The translations under genes and the position numbers were made by a program. From contig JAHLKD010000086.1 of NCBI GenBank assembly GCA_025526935.1, positions 124,001-188,000 on the forward strand: 64,000 nt of DNA. Direction: 5' to 3'. Of the stretch, positions 36,026 through 46,730 are shown piece after piece. This DNA is from Cladochytrium replicatum. Lineage: Eukaryota; Chytridiomycota; Chytridiomycetes; Cladochytriales; Cladochytriaceae. Positions within the stretch are counted from its first letter, which is position 1. Each line of letters begins with the position of its first letter. The notes below the pieces were generated by a model. It did not search any database and was not told the DNA's origin. It was given only the letters and a program-made list of their open reading frames with translations.

Positions 36026-36429
36026 CAAAATCCAATCGTTAACATATGTTTTTTTCTGAGAAGCCAAGGCTTTGGAGGTCTTGAGTCAACCAAGCATTGA
36101 GAAATGCCTTTGTGTGGATTTGAATGAAAGTTTGCAATCGTTCAAATGGAGCTTAGTCTCAACTTGTCAATGAAACAAATCGAGCTGCATACTGGCCAGG
36201 CGGTTCCACAGTTCCATGGCCCACAACAAAACATATTGTACAGAACTCATCTTTCAAACAGCCACCTCCAGTTATGGCATGACCATTATCCAACAGGTCT
36301 TTAGGAGTTTTGCTGTACGAGATGTGGTTTAAGCAATTGCCCTTTGCCCTCCAACAATGTCCTAGCTGAAGTTAAGAAGAAGTCAGTCTGATCAAAATTT
36401 TTACAACAGTAAGTTATGGCGACACACTC

Positions 36430-36660
36430 AGCATGAGGAAAGCAATGAATTAACTGGCCGCACTGTCCAAACCGCTGGTTGGTTCGTCAAGGAACAAAAT
36501 CTTGGGGCTGGTGATGAGATGGCTTGCAACACTGACTCGGCGCTTCTGTCTTCCACTGATCCCCTTTGAATTGGGGTTCCAGCAATTCTCCTTGACTGAA
36601 GCCCCTGATTATGCGCTGGACATCCTCTTGCTGTCCTGGCTGCCTTCGTAGGAAGTCAGA
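36430..36660 (-). pseudogene. ABCG-type ABC transporter NBD remnant
   Basis: Minus-strand translation gives [19 protein letters not shown], the ABC signature with one Gly replaced by Arg, followed by the Walker B / D-loop [20 protein letters not shown]. The frame is broken just upstream, where only scattered NBD residues remain, and nothing continues downstream. It is a fragment of a White/PDR-type half transporter. Confidence 0.7.
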
Positions 36661-36769
36661 GTGAGCTGAATTTGGTACTGGGAAACCAGGTCACCAATCT
36701 GCACTAATACATGGGAATCAAATTGACAGAATGGAATGCCAAGTAGCTGTCTCAAGCTACAAAAGCAGA

Positions 36770-36960
36770 CAGTACAGAATCAGGATCAGGAGACAAAACT
36801 AGCTCATAATCAAGACAGCTCTTCCAATGCGGTTAATCCCAAACTTTTTTGAATTTCATAATATGTAGTAACTCATTAAAAATCAATACATATCTCCCAC
36901 TTTTGGACAATCTAAAATACAAGTGTCAGTACAAATGAGTAAATTGGCAGCACATGGGGA
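36770..36960 (-). mobile_element. two LINE 3' pieces, rearranged
   Basis: 36770-36838 matches the terminal ORF2 codons of the LINE at 56.5 kb and 36842-36955 its 3' UTR, with the hairpin arms ATATGTA and TACATAT preserved around 36860-36887. The order of the two pieces is inverted relative to the parent element, so at least one rearrangement followed insertion. Confidence 0.65.
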
Positions 36961-37361
36961 GCCCTGCCTGCCAGGGGAATTGTGGTGGGTAACTATGCAG
37001 AGAATACCCATGCTTATTCGACCTAAGCTGAAGGGTAAGATCAAGAATCAAAGGTAAAAACGTGGGCTCAATAAGAAGTCTGAAATACAATAGAACAAGA
37101 GGATCAGAAGGATAAGCCATAGCGTGGGCTCTATTTGCTATATTAGTTTCATTGATCCCTCTGTTGTGGAACTTCTCTGTCGTGCTTACTTTCTTCCCAG
37201 GATTTGTGACCATTTAATTTCTTGTGAAGTCTCCGATTTCGATGTTTTTGATCCTGCCTATTACAAGGCAGCCCTTCATGCGTCTCCATCCATTGCATCT
37301 CAGGCTTTGGTTTGTGATGTAGTCTATCACCGTCATGCTCCAGTCTCCCTCTTTGCCCTGC

Positions 37362-37600
37362 ATTTGTGGATCATAAAGTTTTCTTTTTTCATTATTTATT
37401 ACTCCCCTGTCTTTTTGGCGCCTTAGCAGTATCTGACAGGTAGCCACAGGTTTGAGTTTACTTCCTCTGTTTTTATTTGCTGCTTTTCCCTTATGCTGCA
37501 TGCTTCCCTATGTGCTGGTCCAAGATCATCTTCTAAGGTACTTTGGATGTTGTTTTTTGTTAAGCATTGTATGTACAAAATAAGAAATAGTATTGTTCAA
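37362..37600 (+). mobile_element. LINE 3' end of the 62-kb subfamily, plus orientation
   Basis: The reverse complement of 61882-62129 aligns here over about 240 bp, including the last ORF2 codons and the 3' UTR, ending near 37600. The upstream frame (37130-37362) stays open but did not match the other LINE copies. Confidence 0.7.
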
Positions 37601-37621
37601 AAGAAAACTCTTTGCTAGGTT

Positions 37622-37820
37622 AGTTTCTAATGGCAGACACATATAGTGAAGCCAAATCTTATGAAGACAAAGAAAAATGAGATACCAAGGTGCAAGATTT
37701 GCAGCCTTAAGAATGTGAAGTGGACGAAACTTATTTATTGCAACATCAAGGGGGAGCTGTAAAACAGGAACAGGAACAGGAGGATAATAGATCAAGACGC
37801 AAACATTCTGAAACATGAGG
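37622..37820 (-). mobile_element. LINE ORF2 C-terminal fragment of the 62-kb subfamily
   Basis: Matches 62151-62343 and encodes the same VLQLPLDVAI, LAPWYLIF and CLHKIWLHYM segments. It lies tail to tail with the preceding fragment, 21 bp apart. Its 5' edge stops at the same nucleotide as the copy at 62343, at the word ATTCTGAAAC. Confidence 0.7.
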
Positions 37821-37869
37821 TCTGGAGAGAGCGGCAGTGACAACACTGACTTTCCACAAGTCTTTGGCT

Positions 37870-38034
37870 CGGAGGCAGCCTTACGCTTTGGCTTGCGTCG
37901 GAGGCAGCCTTACGCTTTGGCTTGCGTCGGAGGCAGCCTTACGCTTTGGCTTGCGTCGGAGGCAGCCTTACGCTTTGGCTTGCGTCGGAGGCTGCCTTAC
38001 GCTTTGGCTTGCGTCGGAGGCTGCCTTACACTTT
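37870..38034 (+). repeat. 29-bp tandem repeat, about six units
   Basis: Six near-identical units of 29 bp begin GGAGGCAGCC and contain TTACGCTTTGGCTTGCGTC. Later units carry GGAGGCTGCC. Because 29 is not a multiple of three, each frame reads through all three phases, giving a 29-residue protein period. An expressed product is doubtful. Direct head-to-tail repetition without spacers makes it a minisatellite. Confidence 0.95.
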
Positions 38035-38093
38035 GAGTTAACAAAGCTGGCGTCCATTTTTGTTGTGGTGTGGCTGGAATGTTACCGAATTGA

Positions 38094-38300
38094 AGCGTCC
38101 AGGTGGACAGAAAGTACAGCTCTCTAAGTCTGTTGTAATAGACATTTTTAATTACAAATCTTGTATTTAGTTTTCTTGGAAAGTGTCCTGGTGGACAGAA
38201 AGTACAGGTCTCGATGTCTGGTGTGATAGAAATTGTTTGATACAAAACTTATATTGCGTCTTGGAAAGTGTCCGCGTTCAGAGAAAGTACAATAGCTTCC
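38094..38300 (+). repeat. degenerate ~85-90-bp tandem repeat, three units
   Basis: The motif GTCC..GTGGACAGAAAGTACA recurs near 38097 and 38188, with a decayed third copy near 38270 (GTCCGCGTTCAGAGAAAGTACA). TTTTCTTGGAAAGT-like and GTCTTGGAAAGT words occur at the ends of units. No coding sequence is seen. Confidence 0.65.
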
Positions 38301-39924
38301 TTTAAGCTTTCTCATCACATCAGGTTTTCAGGTCTGAACTTTGACCTGACAAATTTTCTTGAAAACCTGGCTATCAGATAGGGTACATTTTGTCATTAGA
38401 CCCGAACCCAAAAGACCCAAAAACCCGCCAATTGTTAGATAAATATTTGTCTATGATCGCCTTCATCACGCAAACAACAAAAACTGTGGGCAAGTCTTTG
38501 ATAGACGCCAATACTCAGAGCTTAAGTTGATGGCTCTTTTACTCTACGAGATTCGAAATCGACAGCTAAGGATGATATCTGAAAACACAATGGTTATGAT
38601 TTTGCAACATTTACATCTCTCCTTTAAGGCTTGTATGAAGTACATGAACGTTGGATGCAAGATTGCCTAAAACCAATCGACAGGCGAGAGAGACATTTCC
38701 ATCAGCGTCGATCTTTGGAACTTACTGCCAGTTTGAACTTCGGAGATACTTATATTGTTCAGCTTAATCATTTTGCAACGACTTTCTTTTTTAATAAAGC
38801 GATACGTTTGTAATGTTTGGACGGTGTGATCCAAAGTGGGGAATAAGGCAGGAGTTCCTTCCCAACTTCTCCACTGGCACAGCCATTCCGCCAGAGGAAG
38901 AATAATGTGCAAGTGGTTGCCAGCAAGTTGACTGTGATCATGACCAGCTAGTGTGCCAGGGTGCGCTGACTCTGATTGTAGCATCACGAGCCCACTGCGG
39001 GTAACTGACTCGATAAAACAAAAGTAACAGATCAAATGCGGATCAGGGCCTTTTGTTCACCTCACCGGCACGTGGAAAATTGATAGGTGTAGTCGTAACT
39101 GCCCAGCGACGCTGCAGGAGGAGCGCACTGTTCTAGCGACGCTGCTTTCTAGTGCTACAGGAAAGGTAGTTCCCACGGATAACGAACAATGTCAATGACT
39201 GACCATGATCCTATTCAGACGAGCCCATCACAACACTTCTGGGATCCACAAAATTCACCATCCATGATACATACATGTCTGATTCGTCTGCGACGGGGCC
39301 CAACGATCCGTACCTCAACACGTAGAGTCTGTGACGACATGCGCGTCTGGACCAACCGGCTGGGTTCGTGAGCCACACTCCGCACATTTCCCACGTGATG
39401 TGCGCCACGCTCCGTGTCTGACACTTAATTTTGTTAGCTCGACAAAATTTCACCCTCTAATCCAAATCCAAACGCCTACGAGACGTTTGTCCCCCGTCAC
39501 CAACCAGTCTGCTGTATCCTATCCTTAATTTCGCCATTCGCAAATCTCGTCATCGCAAACTTCCTCGTCGCTCTCTCCCGCTGCAAATACAGAACCAGAC
39601 GACTTTGCCTCCCGAACTCTACATTGGCAGTGCGTGGTGGTCGAACCAGTCATCTATGCCGATCCAAAATAGCCAAAACAACCCAAACAAACAAACGGCC
39701 AACGGAGAAACTTCGAAACTTGCAACAAAAAGTCTTTGCGGTGCAGCAACCAGGGTGCAGTCATTTTTGACGGTTTGAGTTTCTGCAGTGATACTCGATT
39801 CCTTGGTATGGATATTCGGAGGAATGATTGGCCCAAGTGCATGCTGACAGGCTCATCGAGCAGGGAACTTCAATCGCCACATAGGAAACATTTTTCGTAA
39901 TCGAGTGAGATCATCGTCAAGTAC
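38301..39924. other. intergenic, nothing recognised
   Basis: Short open frames on both strands with no similarity recognised. Small GCGACGCTGC words repeat near 39107-39140. Confidence 0.4.
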
Positions 39925-42561
39925 ATGTCGGATACTCCTGCCAGTAGGTGGGATGATGGAAAGAATATGAGATCTCAGGAGGACGTAGTTTCTTCTCCGA
40001 GTGGCAATCCATTGAGTCGACCTTCGTCGGAAGTCATCGCAGATCCAAACCTTCTTGCTAAGGTTTCATCAGCATCATCACCAACAATACTCTCACCTGC
40101 CCCTGCACCGAGCAAACTTGCTCACTTTTTTGGAACGTTGGCTCACAAAACCTCATGGACCATTACTGCCAAGCGGAAAAGAGACAGTATTGTACTTGAC
40201 AGGGACGAAGTTCCACCTCCGCCTGCTTCATCAGAGACTCCACAATCCAATAATCTACCCATGCCCGTCACAAGCACGAGAATCGATCCATCGAACCCAT
40301 CTCGCCCTCCCCGGCTCACGTCGACCCCACTTGTCGTCGAAGACCTTCCCTCCCCACTCTCCTTGCCGCCGATAGCCAATCCCAACCACAATGATGATTC
40401 ACAAGAAAGCTCAAATCGTCGAAACTTTGGAGAATTAGATCTGCCGCCTGCATCCCTCGATTCAAGATCGCACACATCGTCGTCCTACGTTACCACAGAG
40501 GAACCCGCAATAGAACCTGTACACGGGCATAATGAGGCTGGAAGAGACCCTACTGACCCAACGGACTTTAGTGATGAATTGAGGTCATCAGATAGCGTAT
40601 CAGAAGTCAGCGCGTCAGACGTCTTCCTCGCACAACGACGTCGGGAATTGAAAGGAAAGGAACGAGCACTTTTCGAATTCTACGAAGAGATCACCGAGAT
40701 CGACGACAGCGATCGAGATGACTTGAGCGGCTCAAACTTGAGTCCCGAGGCTTCCCAACGATTCCGAGTAGAGCCAGCGTTTGGAGCTTCGGTTGCACTG
40801 GCTGGCCATACGGAAACATATGTCGATGAGCGTGGCACAACCGTCACCGGCGTCTTGACAGGAACCGTTGTATGCGCGAGCTGTGGTGCTACTCATGGCA
40901 GCAAAGTGGATGCTTCGACACAGTACGAACTTCGAACCTGGAACGCCGCTTCGCAGACAATACGCAACCGAGACGTCGAGGAACTCGAAGAGGAGATCAA
41001 CTCATCGATTCAGGCTACTCCTGAACAAATGTACACACCGGCAGCATCATTTCCACGTACACGAGAGAGCGGCCGCAACAGCAACTCACCTCCGGAAGAG
41101 GCGACGTCGGTGATAGAGATGTTGCCACCATCTGCGGTTGAAAACGCTGATTCCAAAGGAGCCTTGCCTGTTGATAAAGCATTGGCGGAACGTGTTTCAC
41201 TTGATCATGACGCTTCTGCCACCGTCCCACAAGGGCAAAAGATGAGCGCGGATGAACTTACTGCGGTCAATAGCCAACCCCCCACCGAAGCGCTTCCAGT
41301 GAATCAAAGCAATCGACTTGAACGATCACCTGTCGCAATCAATACCACAGTTTCGGATGCACCCCTCGACCCAGGTCCCAAACCCTCCAAAGTTCGGAAA
41401 TTTCTTTGCATTCCCCTCAACATCTTCCGTGGCCGCCATATCCGCCCTAAATCCAAGCCCAGCCCAGGCCCCCGCGTATCGGTGCCCATATTCAATCCAC
41501 CTCCACCTCCATCTCACCCTCCGCCTCAAGCAAACATCCCCTCAGCTCAACCACAGACCCCATCATCTCGACGCAAATCTTCCCGCAACGAACCTGTCCC
41601 GTCCTTCGAAGAAATCCTTCCGATGAACATGACTCTCAAAATGTCCGCTACGCCGCGTGCGCTTCAGAAGTCAGAAGAGGCCCGATTCGTCGATTTTCAA
41701 ACTCCGTCCGCTTCAACCCCACGCACGTCAACCAGCTCATCGCGGCGAAAGTCTCTGTTTGACGTGTTCATGACCAAACAGATCCGGAGGATGCAGGGAT
41801 TAGAGGACTTGAAACAGCCGACATCAGGTGGCAATTGGATCATCAGGAGACTGACGCGGTCCTCTACGATCATTCAGGAGTCCCCGGATCTTTCGAGTAG
41901 AACATCGAAAGCTACGGAAGCGAGTCTGAATACTCATAGCGAACCGGGACCTGTGAACGTGAATTTGCCAAAACTTCAGGTGCAGAAGGAGGAAGCGTTA
42001 CAGATGATCCAGGTGGGGGAACCTGAGAAGCAAACAGACGTCGTATCACCGAACATTCAACCCGAAGAGCAAAAGGTGCCAGATGTACTTCCAGCCCAAA
42101 TTCCTCGGATCGCCACTCAGATTGAAGCCCCAAACGTCGAAGCTTCCTCCCTTTCTCGTGAAGCGATGGACATCGTGTACGGGATGATCGAAATTAATCT
42201 CGCACTCCCCGACGAGCTCAATGGAACCATTGCGGATGAGGATGCCGTCGTGCCAGTTACCTCTGAACAGACTCTCGCATCAGTACCAGATGAAGAGGTC
42301 CCGATAGCGCGCAATTCCGGTGGTGACGACCTGATCAGAAGGAAGAGCTCAGGTCGAAAAAGGAAGCAAGATCATCGTCTCAGCGCGAGTAGACAGAAGC
42401 GAATGGGTCGCTATCTGGCAGATGCACCGGTCCGTCCTTCACGGGAGTCGGACGATGAGCAGCAGTGGTCGGTGCCGGAGACCGCGAGGGTTGCGCTGGA
42501 GGATCGTAAACGGGAGAAACGATGGGGTGGACTTTTTGCGCCAGCTCCTAAGGAGCAGTAG
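39925..42561 (+). CDS. 878-aa low-complexity protein, unknown
   Basis: One uninterrupted frame starts at ATG MSDTPASRWDDG and ends at TAG. Composition is Ser/Pro/Glu-rich with long disordered stretches and a proline run (PPPPPSHPPPQ). Recognisable patches are a CxxC pair in VVCASCGATHGSK (about residue 315), a basic stretch KRKRDS near 85, and a C-terminal bipartite-like basic region (RRKSSGRKRKQ). No enzymatic domain, signal peptide or membrane segment is visible. A nuclear location is possible from the basic clusters only. It is unusually long for an intronless gene in this intron-rich window, so it may be recently arisen or retained under selection. Family not recognised. Confidence 0.65.
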   Translation: MSDTPASRWDDGKNMRSQEDVVSSPSGNPLSRPSSEVIADPNLLAKVSSASSPTILSPAPAPSKLAHFFGTLAHKTSWTITAKRKRDSIVLDRDEVPPPPASSETPQSNNLPMPVTSTRIDPSNPSRPPRLTSTPLVVEDLPSPLSLPPIANPNHNDDSQESSNRRNFGELDLPPASLDSRSHTSSSYVTTEEPAIEPVHGHNEAGRDPTDPTDFSDELRSSDSVSEVSASDVFLAQRRRELKGKERALFEFYEEITEIDDSDRDDLSGSNLSPEASQRFRVEPAFGASVALAGHTETYVDERGTTVTGVLTGTVVCASCGATHGSKVDASTQYELRTWNAASQTIRNRDVEELEEEINSSIQATPEQMYTPAASFPRTRESGRNSNSPPEEATSVIEMLPPSAVENADSKGALPVDKALAERVSLDHDASATVPQGQKMSADELTAVNSQPPTEALPVNQSNRLERSPVAINTTVSDAPLDPGPKPSKVRKFLCIPLNIFRGRHIRPKSKPSPGPRVSVPIFNPPPPPSHPPPQANIPSAQPQTPSSRRKSSRNEPVPSFEEILPMNMTLKMSATPRALQKSEEARFVDFQTPSASTPRTSTSSSRRKSLFDVFMTKQIRRMQGLEDLKQPTSGGNWIIRRLTRSSTIIQESPDLSSRTSKATEASLNTHSEPGPVNVNLPKLQVQKEEALQMIQVGEPEKQTDVVSPNIQPEEQKVPDVLPAQIPRIATQIEAPNVEASSLSREAMDIVYGMIEINLALPDELNGTIADEDAVVPVTSEQTLASVPDEEVPIARNSGGDDLIRRKSSGRKRKQDHRLSASRQKRMGRYLADAPVRPSRESDDEQQWSVPETARVALEDRKREKRWGGLFAPAPKEQ

Positions 42562-42789
42562 CCAGCTTTTTGGCCATGCGTTGTGACGATGCCGTTTTAT
42601 CGGAAACTATTTCATAATTCAAGCCTGTTGTTGCTTTTATTGTTCTGTTTGTTCCCTCATTGCGTATAATGGTTTTCGTATTGACACTTGCAGTAGTAGT
42701 ACTTCATAGCAATTTGTATCATTTTTTCTTTCAAATATAACATAATAATGTGTGACCTTCAAAAAGTATTGATCGACAAGGGACTCAAA

Positions 42790-43648
42790 AACATAAATTG
42801 AAGAAACAAGTGAAATGAAGAAACAACCAATTTGCAGGATCGGCACTTTTCAATTTCGGCGCATTAATCATAAGTGCCGCATTTGTGGCAAGCCAGCCGA
42901 AGTTGGCCCACCAACGAATACAAAAACAGGCATTGATTTGCCTTTCCGTGGACAAAGATTTACAACACCAAGATACTTGTACCACGATTCTCACAACCAC
43001 TCCAACCAGGGAAGTCTGACAGGAGGACATAACAAATTTATTCGGCTAGCCAACGCGGCTGGAGTCTTTAAAGTGACATCCTACATCGCATGGTTCCCGC
43101 GTCCGGTCCGAAAATGGTGTCATTTACAAACACCGCATCTCCAGTGATGTATACATTTGAATCACTGGTGTGGCCAGGTATTTGCATGACACGCACAGTG
43201 AGTGAACCTATAGGGAGCGTCAGCAAGAAGCCAATCAAACGTGATCGTTCTGTTGGCAATCCGTCGAACTGGAACACAGGCACAAAATGTTCTTGAACTT
43301 TCTTGATCTCTTCGCCAATGCAAGTCCTTATGTTGCTGTCTCCAAAGGTGCTGAGCAGATGTTAAATGATCCTGTTGGGAAACCTATTTCAGCAATAGGA
43401 GCCACTCTAGCAAGATGAATTGAGCGTCACTGGATGCCCATAGGTTTCAAGGACGTATTTGGGCATGACTCATGGGGTCCTGATTCTGTAATAAACTCAA
43501 TCACTTTGTCGGCTGGATTCGTAGAAAGCTTGGAGCCGGATATTTCATAATCCAAGGAAGGATCGACTATCCCACATTGCTTGGAGTTGCCACAGCTGAC
43601 CACATTGGTGAAAGTGAACGTAGCAATTTCGGAAAAAGAAAACGACAA
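42790..43648 (-). pseudogene. metallo-beta-lactamase-fold hydrolase, decayed
   Basis: Minus-strand segments follow the MBL-fold persulfide dioxygenase/glyoxalase II pattern. These are ATFTFTNVV then GIVDPSLDYE and STNPADKVIEFI (43630-43480), then after a frame break FVPVFQFDGLP and MQIPGHTSDSNVYI, and GDAVFVNDTIFGPDAG (to about 43090). The HxHxDH metal site expected between the two blocks is gone. Downstream only residues resembling the C-terminal NAALMINAPKL remain. The gene is non-functional. Origin by transfer from bacteria is possible but cannot be told from this remnant. Confidence 0.65.
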
Positions 43649-44436
43649 CAGAATGCATTGAATAGATTGGTTTGAAGTGATGACAGCATTGGGTTGCAGA
43701 GATTAAATTAGGACTGCTGACAAATTATGTGAACAACTTGTGAAAGTGAGTTATTTGCAATCCAGTCCAAGGAGAGTGACGGCAGATCTCAGAGCAATAA
43801 GATACTGGTGACGTTGCTTGGCACACGTTTTGTTACTAAACTACTCACTCAAACCCGTTGCAAAAAATCATGACGAAGATTATCGAAAAATGAATAACAC
43901 TTCACTGTTTATCTATTGAACTGAACTGCGTTTTTGATTGTCATTCCAACTCAGGTATCCAGAAGAAAAGAAAACGCAATCAAGAGAGAAAGAGAAACAA
44001 GAGAAGGAAACGCAAATGCAAATTTGGTTCAGGCCAACAAGCTCATAGAGAGCCACTACGTCACAGATTCGCTGTGAATGAAAAAAGCACCAAGCTTTGA
44101 ACTCATAAAATGCTGTTCATGGAGAAGAAGGATGCAGACACGCTGTGATACTACGACCAAGCAAACTAACCAAATTAAAAGTGTATGTCTGGTTTTTACT
44201 TTACTATTGTTTACACACTTTAGATTAGACACATCCAAGCGCTTGAGTATTACCTCGTTGACACGTGGGTACTGAGACCTGATAGCTCTCTCTGTGAAGT
44301 AGCGTGAAGCGTTGAACGAGCTGAACGTCTCTCCGTTGCTAATTATGACCATTGTGTGCTCGCACCAACTGATTGATGTCTGTCATGTGTTTTAACGCCG
44401 ATGTAACGTTGGCTAATGTATTTTAGTACGTCGATA

Positions 44437-44780
44437 TACTACAGAAGCCTGCATCATCGTACTTTCTTCCATCGCCCACTGCACATTGGCACGCCGAAAG
44501 AATATGTCATCACGGCCACGTTGAACGACGAATCTAAGTACGATGCGGGTGTCCGATACGCCGAATCCTAGATCGCCAACATCTACTTTGCTCGACGTTT
44601 GCAAAGAAGCTGGGTTCAACTGTGCGAGGTCATGTTTATGTGAATGCTGTCCATCCGGTAATCATAAAAAACTTCTTGCGAAACCCTTTTTATTACTCAC
44701 TAGTTTGCTGAAACGAGTATTGTGAGAACGGAGTTATCCCGATTCAGCGATCAACTGAACAGCGCATTCTTATAATGCAC
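44437..44780 (+). pseudogene. short-chain dehydrogenase/reductase, stop at the catalytic motif
   Basis: The plus strand reads TLNDESKYDAGVRYAES, then a TAG in the position of the catalytic Lys of YxxSK, then IANIYFARRL. After a frame change come HVYVNAVHP and, past an intron-like gap, VRTELSRFSD. This is the order of an SDR (retinol dehydrogenase-like) C-terminal half. The Rossmann N-terminal half was not found upstream. Confidence 0.6.
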
Positions 44781-45189
44781 TGCTCATATCCGCTGAGAAA
44801 GGTGCTTTCACTGAGATGGAAGTCACAGCACGTTAACCGTCAAAAATAGAACCATAAACTTGCCGAGATCGTGTGGATCTGGACTGAGAAAGTCTTTCAA
44901 GAAAAATACAAGCAGTATTGGCAGGCTACAAATTGTAAATGTGAGTCGTCCACGTCGATCTTGTGTGTTTTCTACTGATTTTCTGTCCTTCCTATGTTTC
45001 TTTGATGTTCTAAGCTTCCTCATTTGAATTTCGCACATGAACAACTTGCAAGATGTACCTGACACAGAACATATATTCAAGAGATTTTACTTCATTCATA
45101 AAGCATGGCGGAGAATTTATAGCAGAACCCGATTCGCTACGGAAGATAAACAAAGAGTACACGAAAACCCAAAGGTGTGATTCCTCGAC

Positions 45190-46271
45190 TTAGAAAAGGC
45201 CAGGAATTTCAACAAGCTCGCCCTCAGCATACGAAAGCTCAAGAAGCTTCTGGTACGACTCAAAGAAGTCTCCAACAAAAGCGTCGTTGCTTGCAGCGTA
45301 CCTAACACAAAGAAATTTCAGCCAGTATTATATCTTGCTGTTGTATTTCAGTTACTCACTTCTCGACAAAGACGCGGAAAGCAGGGTCCTGGGCCAAAAC
45401 CATATCAGAGTTGACCATAGCAGTCTTGTCGGGGCTCCAGTATTGAGCGTTACCGGTGGACGCCTGGCCGACTGTCCAGTAATCAGTCTTGAGGAGGTCA
45501 ACGAAGTAGGTGTTGTCGAACGCGAGAGGGTCGACGACCCATGAGCCTTCGAATCCAGAACGGTCAGGGTGCATGCGACTGAAGGGTAAACTGGAGATCA
45601 GAGAAAGAACTTTCACATATCGACCTGCAAAACATTACCCAAGTGTATGAGCACCGCTCAGCGCAACAATATCTTTGTCAGAAAGACCCATGCGATAGAA
45701 AATGTTGCGAAGGTGGTCGGCACCCTTGGTTGCATCAGGCAGACGTCCGTCTGGTGTGGTGGCTGTCAGAGTCCAAAACTAACCCTTAGATCTGGACCCA
45801 AGGACTGGAGATGCGACTGTTCTCACCAGAATCGTCGGCATCGATACGGCCGGCACGCCAAACTGGTTTGCGAGTAGTGTTCCCAGCGCGCTGAAGACCG
45901 TACTCAATAGCGACGACACCAGCAAGAGTCCACAAGTCAGCGTAGGTGATAGAGGGGTGCTTCTCCTTCACTGGCTCGAGAAGTACTCGTGCGATACCCT
46001 TTTAAGATTCTCACAATGATCAGAAAAAGAGAGATCAACGCTAAAACTGTTTTCGGTCGAGTTTACTCACAAGTCCAGTGTTCGCACCGTACGTGGAAGT
46101 TCCGACGTTGAAACGCATGAGCCCACGGGGACCGCCAGTTTTTGTGTTAACATCGTACGTTCCGGCTTCGTGCCAGGCGAGACGAACAAAGATGGGGTGG
46201 CAGTTCTTCTCCTTTAGGATGGAAAGGATCTCCTCGCGGGCAGCAATGTATTCTTCGTTAGCAGCAACCAT
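45190..46271 (-). CDS. class I haem peroxidase (cytochrome c / ascorbate peroxidase type)
   Basis: Five exons on the minus strand: 46271-46071, 45998-45827, 45762-45639, 45578-45360, 45301-45190; 275 aa, in phase throughout. The distal haem side shows [13 protein letters not shown] with catalytic Arg, Trp and His. [13 protein letters not shown] follows, then the proximal [19 protein letters not shown] with the haem-ligand His and the Trp that carries the radical in cytochrome c peroxidase. It reduces hydrogen peroxide. No mitochondrial presequence is evident, because the fold begins about 10 residues after the start. The RSGFEG wording is shared by ascorbate and cytochrome c peroxidases, so the electron donor cannot be decided. 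Confidence 0.9.
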
Positions 46272-46730
46272 TTTTGACAATGACTTGGAGTGAGTGCTGG
46301 AGTTTGAGTGACTAGAAGTGAGATCAGATTTGCGTGGGATAGCGCAAGATGGTGCACGAATTTTCACCCGGTAAAACACGGAAACGCGTGCGCCGAAAAA
46401 GGAAATAGCGAGAGTGGAGGAATTAGTGAGGAGCGAGTTAAACGCAGATCAGATGAGCGCAATGAACAGCAGTCTGGAGTACAGGTACGAAGACCGAGAG
46501 CATCAGCGGTGCTGCGCAGTCGTGGCCGCACAGATCAAATGGGTTGAGCTCCTGATCGTTGAGAGATCATGCCGTCCACATCGTACCTTAGTTGCAAAAT
46601 TTGGACAATAATCAAAAAACGAGGTCTTATCACATAATCAAATGCTCACAAGCATTCAAAGAAAAGACTGGCGGACGAAAGGATAAATGGTATGCACGTC
46701 CAGAATTAAGAAGAACAAAACGGCGACATT

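Noticed and set aside
37362-37820. LINE twin-priming (5' inversion) product
   Set aside because: The inverted piece lies on the 3' side of the plus-oriented end, the wrong arrangement for twin priming. Two separate fragments fit better.
37870-38034. CRISPR-like array of 29-bp repeats
   Set aside because: Units are directly adjacent with no spacers, in a eukaryotic genome. It is a minisatellite.
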